NCBI GenBank assembly: GCA_035541995.1
Contig: DATKMG010000485.1
Location: forward strand, 1 to 21,210
Length of the DNA: 21,210 bases
From: DATKMG01 sp035541995
Lineage (GTDB): Bacteria > Acidobacteriota > Terriglobia > Versatilivoradales > Versatilivoraceae
Direction: 5' to 3'
Below are positions 15,701-21,210 of this stretch, in pieces (position 1 is the first letter of the stretch; every line of letters begins with the position of its first letter). A model generated the notes under the pieces. The model was not told the origin of the DNA, ran no database searches, and was given only the letters and a program-made list of their open reading frames with translations. The position numbers were made by a program, and so were the translations under genes.

Positions 15701-16236
15701 CATCAGATGAGCTGGCAGATATTGCGCGTATCTATGGAGGAAGAGCCACACGGGTAGGCTCGGCAGACCTATCATCCCTGGATCAGAGAGTTCAGGGGGC
15801 GGCAATCATCCATTTTGCCGGTCATGCCGTGGTCTCGTTGGGAAATCCGAAGCTGGTATTTGGCACAACACAGACGGCTGGTTATGTCGACTCCTCGAGG
15901 GTCAGCAAATGGCTGCTCGGAAACGCTCGCCTGGTTTGGCTTGCCGGCTGCAATACGGGCATAGGTCCGATTGCCCAAGGGGAAACGTCCTGGGGGCTAG
16001 TGCCGGCTTTCCTGGGCGCAGGAGCGCCAGCCGTTGTCGCCAGCCTCATGCCCGTGGATGATGCGGCCACCAGAACTCTGACGGTACGGTTCTATGACCT
16101 GCTAGCCCGCGGTTCCATCTCCAAAGCCGAAGCCCTGCAGCAAGCACAACTTTCAATGCTTGGGAACACCACCACAACCGCAAATCCGCAACCACTGCAC
16201 TGGGTCCCGTTTGTCCTGGTCGGGGATCCTCGTTAG
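12772..16236 (+). CDS. ZAS anti-sigma / transmembrane / TPR / CHAT protease fusion
   Basis: The 1154-residue protein opens with a zinc anti-sigma domain (C15, H40, C44, C47) nearly identical to that of the module A protein. One membrane segment follows at about 104-126 (WYRWALAATAATAFMGLALW). Residues 180-750 contain TPR-like helical hairpins (AEKLFQQSLALREEMTEAHLG; FSKAVNEFQKAVDSAPNDP; YERAQNELRACLA). Residues 828-1154 are a CHAT caspase-like domain with GLIVVPDGPLHVLPFASLRD, catalytic His in IIHFAGH (H1018), catalytic Cys in WLAGCNTG (C1060), and the closing HWVPFVLVGDP. Both catalytic residues are present, so protease activity is expected. The N-terminal ZAS should sit in the cytoplasm to hold the sigma factor, which puts TPR-CHAT on the other side if the segment truly spans the membrane. 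ATG 12772 overlaps the sigma stop. Confidence 0.85.
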   Translation: MKPLSKAEQPSRSQCMSDMDLYSYLTRGPGDRSLANLEAHISTCSHCLNELADLIKLLHPESEQMGQPAQATSLKEVQETLALIQEVAQNESQTEGKTRLKNNWYRWALAATAATAFMGLALWSFEHWRDIYRSQSFYEEARAQLQGIYSPQSPNGLRLNLPFDSAAVQRDLTSEDSLGDAEKLFQQSLALREEMTEAHLGLGYIYLRRAQFSKAVNEFQKAVDSAPNDPRTLLGHGVALYEEGLASKDPIKRSSCLQQALVDLDRILKKNPSSREGRFNKCLTLYEAGHHKEATREIEEYLSQDATSSWAKQLRTIQTKIQLSNSFAFEQEVDRAVIARNADELDLLTRTMPYRMPGIMRKMLRKALEVEGSPAQIETASASDLLWAAEKIGSAYGTVTGDKSHERLLKFYDGLSPPQRRTKRLLDTKLQELIDFQKKGELSSVLDTSRPLEAELEKLHDHWQLTNLHHLRGNCFYYNQADFDRALEEYREMLRCAEQSGAQDLIASALGAAAAVYLAKSRFGEARDSISRMQSIAASFHLDSWAAFAYCSQGELYLGLNQFRDSLDAYSSALSLGYRLSDESVVVNTLENMGTILERMDRFDAAREVYVEAMHWQDFFVQDGSLEIEAAIKARRANLLHTQGRLALRMGNLSTAADCFRRGRKLAATGMREIEAKNQLGLAQVYLEMKDYERAQNELRACLAATASGEFPEIEWQANSLAGILSKRFGDNLNAFAYFERATKVLETMRQSISSRELRVAFLNQRFDPYQEIVALLFHSERDLPKALAYVNRAKSMTLREYMEENGRRLNPDRSSAASTSAIRMPEGYVAVEYFTLPDELLAFVSGPEGVRGVSIPLSHTELEQKVQKYLESLRAEDYKVFYQLSRNLYDELVTPVANLFNTERTTGLIVVPDGPLHVLPFASLRDSSGRYLLERYRLAYAPSQSVLRYCLSLNKGSDVQNKAVLLLDAASSLSGASDELADIARIYGGRATRVGSADLSSLDQRVQGAAIIHFAGHAVVSLGNPKLVFGTTQTAGYVDSSRVSKWLLGNARLVWLAGCNTGIGPIAQGETSWGLVPAFLGAGAPAVVASLMPVDDAATRTLTVRFYDLLARGSISKAEALQQAQLSMLGNTTTTANPQPLHWVPFVLVGDPR

Positions 16237-16394
16237 TATCACTTTCGTGTCAGCAATGATTCCTCCAGTTGTCCTGAAAACCTATAGATTCTTGTCTTGA
16301 GAGGACTGAGCTGGACAGATTTTCGGGCCTAGAGCGAGCCGATGTGACCCAGTCTAAAAGAGGTTTCTGGAAATTGCCGGTGAGTGCCGGATCC

Positions 16395-18827
16395 ATGGAG
16401 ACAATTCTTCTAGATATCCGATTCGGACTGAGGACGATGGTGAAGATTCCCGGTTTCACCACCATGACGATCCTGACACTGGCCATTGGAATCGGCGCGA
16501 ACACGGCAATGTTTGGTATTGTCGACTCCGTAATTATTCGACCTCTTCCATATCCGGATTCCGACCGGCTGGTTGTGGTCTGGGAAAAACCGCCCAATAG
16601 GGACCGCAATGCGGTCTCGGCAGCAAACTTCCTCGACTGGCGAGACCAAAATAGCATTTTCGAGAACCTTGTTGCGACTGTCTTCCGAAGTTTCAATCTC
16701 TCGGGCAAAGATCAACCGGAACAGGTGCAGGGAATGCGAGTCTCATGGGATTTCTTCGGGCTGCTGGGAACCAAACCGTCAATCGGCCGGGGTTTTGTGC
16801 CGAACGACGATCGTCCGGGATCCACTCCTGTGACCGTACTGAGCAACGGGCTATGGCAAAGGAAGTTTGGTGGGGATCCAAACATCGCCGGCAGGTTCAT
16901 TACGGTGGATGGAGAGAGCTGCATGGTGATTGGCATCATGCCTGCCAGCTTCCGATTCTTTGGGAATCCTGATATGTGGATGCCCCTTGCTTTAGATCGC
17001 GCCCGGGCGACCCGTGACTTCCACTGGTTGGTCCCCCTAGCGAGGCTTAGACAGGGTGTGTCGCTTAAGCAGGCGCGCGCCGAAATGGCAATCATTGCAC
17101 GAAATATCGAACGGGACTATCCACTATCTAACAAAGGTTGGAGTACTTTCGTCCAACCCATCCGCAACTCCGTTGTACAGGAGGGACAGCGCGATCGAGT
17201 GCTGGTATTGTTCGGAGCGGTCGGATTTGTGCTTTTAATTGCGTGCGTAAACGTGGCGAACCTGCTCTTAACCAAAGGGGTAGTCCGGCGGCGGGAATTG
17301 GCGCTGCGGATGTCGCTCGGCGCCGGAAGGCTGCGACTCATGCAGCAGTTACTCACCGAAAGCCTCCTGCTTGCCACCGCAGGCGGACTGCTTGGGCTGG
17401 GCCTTGCTTTCTGGCTCGTGAGACTGGTTCGCGCTCTCTTACCTCCATTCCTGGTTGCAGGCATCGCTGAGATCAGCGTGGACTGGCGCGTCCTGGTGTT
17501 CGCACTCCTGCTCTCAATCGTGACGGGGTTGTTTTTTGGCGCGGCGCCTGCTTGGCGAGCAACGAAGGTGAATCTGCATGATTCTTTAAAAGAGGCTTCC
17601 CGTGCAACGTCTTCGGGATCCGGCAGCACTCGGTTTCGAAACCTGCTCGTCACCACTGAAATTGCCCTGTCACTGGTGGTCCTTATAGCGGCTGGCCTGA
17701 TGACCCGAACCCTGATTGCATTGCAGACTGTGAACCCGGGATTCCGTACGGATCACCTCCTCTCCATGCATTTGTCCATGCCTTTTGAGAGATATCCTGT
17801 GGCCCCCCAGGTCCGATCCTTCTATCGCCGGCTCATCGACAAGGTCGGCAAATTGCCGGGTGTACAGAGTGTGAGTATTTCGATGACCCTGCCGTTGCAG
17901 GGTTCAAGTTTCGGATTACTATTCCAGATTGCCAACCACGCCCAAGTCCCGCCTTCGGAGGCGCCTGGAGCTCAGTTTGAGATGGTGAGCAGCGACTATT
18001 TCGGGACATTTGGCATACCTCTGCGCCAAGGCCGTCTGTTTATGGAGGCCGATAACGAGAACGCACCGCGCGTTGCTATCGTGAACGAAACCTTCGCGAG
18101 GCAATTTCTGTCGGAGGAGAAACCACTGGGTCAGCGTTTGCTGATCAGGGAACTGATCAGTGGAAAGGCCGAACTCGGACCTCTGCAGGCCTGGGAGATT
18201 GTCGGAGTGACTAAGGATGTGAAGTTCGGGAGCCTGAACGACAACAGCCTGCCCACGATCTACGTGCCCATCATGCAGTGTTCCATGCCGGGTGTGGCAC
18301 TGGCATTGCGAACCGGCACTGAACCTAAGAGTCTAGCCCTATCGGTGAGAAACGCCATAGCTGAAGTGGACTCAGATCTCCCTATTACCGGAATGAAAAC
18401 AATGGAAGAAGTTGTCGCCGAGACTACGTTGGAGTCCCGCACGCAGACCTGGTTGATCGGGGTGTTCGCCATCGTTGCCCTTGCCCTCGCCACTCTGGGC
18501 ATCTATGGTGTCATGTCTTATTCGGTAATGCAGGCGACCCGCGACATCGGCGTGCGTATGGCACTTGGTGCGCAGGAATTTGATGTGCTTAAGCTCGTGC
18601 TCGGGAAGGGAATTTTGCTCATTGCCACCGGTCTTGCGGTTGGGCTCGGGGGAGCCGTTGCACTGACCCGTCTACTGTCAACCTTGCTGTTCGGAATCAA
18701 AGCCACTGACCTCTTGACCTTCTCAGTTATGACGATGTTTTTGGGGTCAACAGCACTCCTGGCATGCTACATTCCCGCACGCCGGGCAACCAGGATGAAG
18801 CCTATTGAGGCATTGCGACACGAGTGA
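16395..18827 (+). CDS. ADOP-type ABC transporter permease (two FtsX/MacB-PCD units)
   Basis: This 810-residue membrane protein has the duplicated MacB layout: N-terminal DIRFGLRTMVKIPGFT then a membrane helix (24-48), a periplasmic MacB-PCD region (50-265), three helices (about 269-292, 325-348, 366-388) with RELALRMSLGAGR, a second helix/periplasmic unit (417 onward), and three C-terminal helices with the matching RDIGVRMALGAQ loop, ending ARRATRMKPIEALRHE. Eight membrane segments in total. Such permeases usually work with a LolD/MacB-like ATPase in export or lipoprotein/mechanical signalling, but no ATPase gene is next to it, as is common for this acidobacterial family. The frame is open to a GTG at 16344; ATG 16395 is preferred because family members start close to the DIRFGLR motif. 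No strong ribosome site for either. Confidence 0.88.
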   Translation: METILLDIRFGLRTMVKIPGFTTMTILTLAIGIGANTAMFGIVDSVIIRPLPYPDSDRLVVVWEKPPNRDRNAVSAANFLDWRDQNSIFENLVATVFRSFNLSGKDQPEQVQGMRVSWDFFGLLGTKPSIGRGFVPNDDRPGSTPVTVLSNGLWQRKFGGDPNIAGRFITVDGESCMVIGIMPASFRFFGNPDMWMPLALDRARATRDFHWLVPLARLRQGVSLKQARAEMAIIARNIERDYPLSNKGWSTFVQPIRNSVVQEGQRDRVLVLFGAVGFVLLIACVNVANLLLTKGVVRRRELALRMSLGAGRLRLMQQLLTESLLLATAGGLLGLGLAFWLVRLVRALLPPFLVAGIAEISVDWRVLVFALLLSIVTGLFFGAAPAWRATKVNLHDSLKEASRATSSGSGSTRFRNLLVTTEIALSLVVLIAAGLMTRTLIALQTVNPGFRTDHLLSMHLSMPFERYPVAPQVRSFYRRLIDKVGKLPGVQSVSISMTLPLQGSSFGLLFQIANHAQVPPSEAPGAQFEMVSSDYFGTFGIPLRQGRLFMEADNENAPRVAIVNETFARQFLSEEKPLGQRLLIRELISGKAELGPLQAWEIVGVTKDVKFGSLNDNSLPTIYVPIMQCSMPGVALALRTGTEPKSLALSVRNAIAEVDSDLPITGMKTMEEVVAETTLESRTQTWLIGVFAIVALALATLGIYGVMSYSVMQATRDIGVRMALGAQEFDVLKLVLGKGILLIATGLAVGLGGAVALTRLLSTLLFGIKATDLLTFSVMTMFLGSTALLACYIPARRATRMKPIEALRHE

Positions 18828-18857
18828 ATCCTGTCCACAATAAAGTCACCTGGCGAA

Positions 18858-18901
18858 ATGCCGCTGGAGCTATTAATGTGAGCCAAGTAACAGTGCGGCA
18901 T
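18858..18901. terminator. Possible hairpin between convergent genes
   Basis: ATGCCGC (18858-18864) and GCGGCAT (18895-18901) form a 7-bp perfect inverted repeat with a 30-nt loop in the 91-bp gap between convergent genes. There is no T-tract. Weak candidate based on position. Confidence 0.2.
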
Positions 18902-18918
18902 CATCCTTGATTCGAACG

Positions 18919-19734
18919 TTAGTGAACTGGAGATAGGGTTCGCGGCGTCACGTCTGCATCTACGATTCCCAATATCCACTTGATGGCTTCGGTGAACATC
19001 TTCTGCACGTCCGTCCGGTCCCATACGTCCTCAGCATGCCCGAGGGTTGTATAGTAAACACGGCCTTTCCCGTACATCTTTGCCCAAGTCACCGCAAAGT
19101 CGCGGTCGGAACGGTGCACGTTTTTGTTGGTCAGGTCGAGCTTGGTGGGATCCAAGCGCATGAGCACCCGGAGCTTATCGCGCGAGTAGTTCTGCATCTG
19201 ATAGATTTCGTCCCGGATGACAAACGACTGCGGAAACTGCTGCATCCCCGGGAACTTGGGGTCTTCGATGATGACAGGCGCGTTAAACGTGCCCCACGGA
19301 TGCTCGTCGTAGTAGCCGCCAATCATCTCGCCGTATTCCGGCCAGTCTGTAAACGTGATAGTGGCGCTGTGGATGCCGATGAATCCCTTCCCATCGTCAC
19401 GAACGAAGGACAGAAAGTCGGCCTTTTTCTGGTCGTTCATCTCGAGGTTACCACCTGTATAGAACGCCACGGCATCGAAATCGTTCAGATTCTTGGCGTT
19501 GTATTCCAGCTTCACCTTGGTAAGGGCTTCGGTGTCGGTGCGGATCCAGGTGTCCCACAGGCCCGTTTCGCGGCCCAGGCGTTCGATCGTCGCCATGGCG
19601 TGGGAGACGGATTCATGACGGTAGCCCTTTTCCTCGCCGATTACCAGCAGCTTTTTCTTTGCCTTCCCGGCAGGCTGGCCCCCGAAGACCGCAACTGCAA
19701 CCAGCAAAACGAGAATAGCACGGATAATTTTCAT
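18919..19734 (-). CDS. Exported ThuA-like domain protein
   Basis: The 271-residue product has an N-terminal signal (MKIIRAILVLLVAVAVFGG, cleavage around residue 23) and then a ThuA-type (trehalose-utilisation, class I glutamine-amidotransferase-like) fold: KKKLLVIGEEKGYRHESV, FDAVAFYTGGNLEMNDQ, FLSFVRDDGKGFIGIHSAT, YYDEHPW, RDEIYQM, PVxW-like FAVTWAKMYGKGRVYYTTLGH and a final IKWILG helix. Family members occur in carbohydrate-related clusters of Acidobacteriota and Planctomycetota; biochemical function is generally unknown. The second half (GRVYYTTLGHAEDVWD) is the family signature. Convergent with the ADOP gene. Start ATG 19734 has only a weak GGA upstream. Confidence 0.85.
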   Translation of the reverse strand: MKIIRAILVLLVAVAVFGGQPAGKAKKKLLVIGEEKGYRHESVSHAMATIERLGRETGLWDTWIRTDTEALTKVKLEYNAKNLNDFDAVAFYTGGNLEMNDQKKADFLSFVRDDGKGFIGIHSATITFTDWPEYGEMIGGYYDEHPWGTFNAPVIIEDPKFPGMQQFPQSFVIRDEIYQMQNYSRDKLRVLMRLDPTKLDLTNKNVHRSDRDFAVTWAKMYGKGRVYYTTLGHAEDVWDRTDVQKMFTEAIKWILGIVDADVTPRTLSPVH

Positions 19735-19941
19735 TGACGTTTGTTCCGCAGTTAGAAAGTACTGTTGGCGGCTTCAGCCATGTATAGTGGCACGGGGACG
19801 TTGCAAGCCCGCATTGACGGGGAGATCATATAACGGATTGCAGATGACAGTATGCGGAATTCTTTCACGGGTACGCTACCGGCTATTTCTTCTGCGAGAG
19901 ACCCCTGGGAGTTCTGTCAGAACCCGGAATTAGCCCAGAAA

Positions 19942-20278
19942 TCTCACCACCAAGTCACCAAGACACAAAGAGGCCATTGTATAAACCCTGCCTGCAGGGA
20001 CTTGCCGGTAATGTCATCTAGAGCCGTTGAACGGCCAGACTGCATATGGGTGAAACGACAAAAGGCGCAGATCGGCCTAAGAGGGTGTTTAAAAAGGGCT
20101 TCTTTGCACGAGGAGGTAGGGGCGGTTCGCCGAGCCGCCCTCCTGCGTCAACATAGACGGCGCTTTCGGCAAAAGCGCCCTACCTTAGTGCTTGCAATCG
20201 GATCAGCTTTTTAAACACCCTTTAAGTGAATCTATACTTTCAGGCTTGTCTTGGTGCCTTAGTGTCTTTGTGGTGAGA
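19942..20278. repeat. Diverged inverted repeat pair flanking a nested element
   Basis: 19942-19970 and the reverse complement of 20251-20278 share TCTCACCAC followed by a related stretch built from CACCAAG/CACTAAG units, about 24 of 29 positions by hand. These could be the ends of an older element into which the 140-bp element inserted, or one low-complexity repeat family present twice. Confidence 0.45.
20082..20221. mobile_element. 140-bp MITE-like element with perfect 15-bp inverted ends
   Basis: AGGGTGTTTAAAAAG (20082-20096) is the exact reverse complement of 20207-20221. Inside are two hairpins: GGCGG/CCGCC (20121-20139) within a broader AGGAG..CTCCT pairing, and GGCGCTTT/AAAGCGCC (20159-20179). 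It has no coding capacity. It sits between two minus-strand genes. Confidence 0.6.
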
Positions 20279-20286
20279 AATGCAGG

Positions 20287-21198
20287 TCAGTTAGTCCGGA
20301 TCTCTTCAAGAATCCTTCTCCGATCCTCGTCCCGATACTCTCCCGGCATGAGTGTCAGGCAGGACGCCGATCCCACAGCCAGGGCCTGGCGAAAGGCCTC
20401 CGACAGCGGCGTGCCGGAAAGAAAATAATGGGCAAAGGCGGCTGTCACCGTGTCTCCGGCACCAATCGGGTTCTGAAGATTTTCGAGCCGGGGCAGATGA
20501 AACCTCCACTCCTGCCTCTTCCCCTCTTCATCTGCCAGCAGGCTGGCAGCGCGAGGCCCATCCGTCAGGAGGATCGCCGGTCTCCTGTCAAGCCGGTCTA
20601 CCCAGCCGGGATCTAACTTGTCCAACTCTTCAAATTCCTGCACATTGATTTTCAGACAGCTGACTGTGCCCAGCAGTTCCCGGGGGATTTCGCGGAAGGA
20701 ATCGAGAACGGAAAAGGCCGGGTTGACCCGCCGCTGGATCTCAAGATAAAGGGATGGACTCATGCCATCAGGCACCGTGCCGCAGTAAATAACGGCATCA
20801 AACGAGTCTGGCTTCGAAGGAATGAGTTCCAGGGCTCTTCGCATGGCGTCCTCTTCAGGGCCGACCAGGAAAGGTTCTACCAGTTCTGTAACCTGCCCGG
20901 TGGCCTTATCGATGATCGTGCTGCAGACCCGGCTTTCCAACGCCACGCGTACGTTCAGCAGATGGACCCCCTCCCTGCAAAGTGCCTCCTCGACCCTCTG
21001 CCCATTGGCGCCTCCGATCACCTGGAGCAGCCAGGCCTCGTGATCGAAGCGGGAGAGCACTTTGGCCACATTCTGGCCCTTCCCGGCCACGAATTCGTGC
21101 CGAACTTCGGCGCGGTTCACCTGGCCCCAATGGAAGCTTGCGAATTCCAGTGTGATTTGCCAGGCCGGATTCAAACCTACCACCAGTACCTTAGCCAT
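20287..21198 (-). CDS. PfkB-family carbohydrate kinase (1-phosphofructokinase / tagatose-6-phosphate kinase type)
   Basis: The 303-residue protein has the ribokinase/PfkB fold: VVGLNPAWQITLEF at the N-terminus, the glycine-rich substrate motif GKGQNVA (39-45), KINVQEFEEL (183-192) matching the K-x-N-x-x-E motif, LLTDGPRAA, and the C-terminal signature NPIGAGDTVTAAF (243-255) with catalytic base D249. The N-P-A and GKGxN motifs are those of hexose-phosphate kinases (LacC/FruK group), so ATP-dependent phosphorylation of a sugar phosphate is most likely; the exact substrate is not readable. Start ATG 21198 has AAGGA at the very edge of the window (21206-21210) with 7-nt spacing. Any operon partners upstream lie outside the window. 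Confidence 0.87.
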   Translation of the reverse strand: MAKVLVVGLNPAWQITLEFASFHWGQVNRAEVRHEFVAGKGQNVAKVLSRFDHEAWLLQVIGGANGQRVEEALCREGVHLLNVRVALESRVCSTIIDKATGQVTELVEPFLVGPEEDAMRRALELIPSKPDSFDAVIYCGTVPDGMSPSLYLEIQRRVNPAFSVLDSFREIPRELLGTVSCLKINVQEFEELDKLDPGWVDRLDRRPAILLTDGPRAASLLADEEGKRQEWRFHLPRLENLQNPIGAGDTVTAAFAHYFLSGTPLSEAFRQALAVGSASCLTLMPGEYRDEDRRRILEEIRTN

Positions 21199-21210
21199 TC
21201 GCCATTCCTT

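Larger units (their letters stand above)
19735..20286. other. Non-coding region with nested inverted-repeat elements
   Basis: No gene was recognised in these 552 bp. 19735-19937 holds the upstream region of the ThuA-like gene with no convincing promoter. 19942-20278 is bounded by diverged inverted repeats, and 20082-20221 is a compact inverted-repeat element. Open frames here follow the repeats and show no domain. Confidence 0.6.

Noticed and set aside
12772..16236. Part of a type III-E CRISPR (Craspase) locus because of TPR-CHAT plus sigma factor
   Set aside because: No CRISPR array, gRAMP/Cas7-11 or Csx30-like gene is present; only the protease-sigma logic is similar.
16250..16708. 152-codon minus-strand frame at the start of the permease
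   Set aside because: It overlaps the permease N-terminus on the other strand and shows no motif.
19036..19737. 233-codon open frame on the plus strand
   Set aside because: It lies fully opposite the ThuA-like gene, which has a signal peptide and clear family motifs; the plus frame has no recognisable domain.
19852..20214. 120-codon plus-strand frame in the repeat region
   Set aside because: It runs through the inverted-repeat elements, has no domain and no ribosome site.

Overview
The window looks like chromosomal DNA from an Acidobacteriota member (Solibacter/Bryobacter-like) or a close relative. The strongest pointer is an 810-residue permease with the two-FtsX-domain layout of the 'acidobacterial duplicated orphan permease' (ADOP) family. 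Extracytoplasmic-type sigma factors with complex partners, secreted TIM-barrel glycosidase-like proteins, a ThuA-like protein and a two-component kinase paired with a receiver-reductase fusion fit this assignment. No rRNA, tRNA, CRISPR array or transposase gene was recognised.

Layout. 1-417 is a non-autonomous element with perfect 22-bp terminal inverted repeats and several small hairpins. 485-3554 is a two-gene operon: a response-regulator receiver fused to a degenerate thioredoxin-like domain and a thioredoxin-reductase-like flavoprotein, followed by a cNMP-domain histidine kinase. 3648-7039 holds two divergently transcribed paralogous secreted proteins with a glycosidase-like (clan GH-A type) barrel.

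7311-16236 is the most unusual part. It contains two tandem copies of a module made of a conserved promoter, a roughly 300-nt structured leader, a sigma factor, and an ATGA-overlapping gene that starts with a zinc-binding anti-sigma (ZAS) domain. The duplicated block (about 1.27 kb) stops just after the ZAS domain. Beyond that point the two proteins are unrelated: copy A continues into a P-loop NTPase, a possible nuclease-like fold and an RsbW-like GHKL domain; copy B continues into a membrane segment, TPR repeats and a CHAT caspase-like protease. Between the modules, on the opposite strand, lie a 61-residue stand-alone ZAS-like protein and a secreted protein with three 37-residue repeats, each carrying PPPCCNGWIGT. 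I infer a sigma-based signalling system with exchangeable sensor/effector tails. In copy B, signal-dependent proteolysis could free the sigma factor or act on another target. The experimental function is unknown.

16395-18827 encodes the ADOP permease. 18919-19734 (minus) encodes an exported ThuA-like protein. 19735-20286 is non-coding and contains a 140-bp inverted-repeat element nested between diverged inverted repeats. 20287-21198 (minus) encodes a PfkB-family sugar (phosphate) kinase close to the right edge.

All similarity statements come from reading the sequence by eye. No database search was run.
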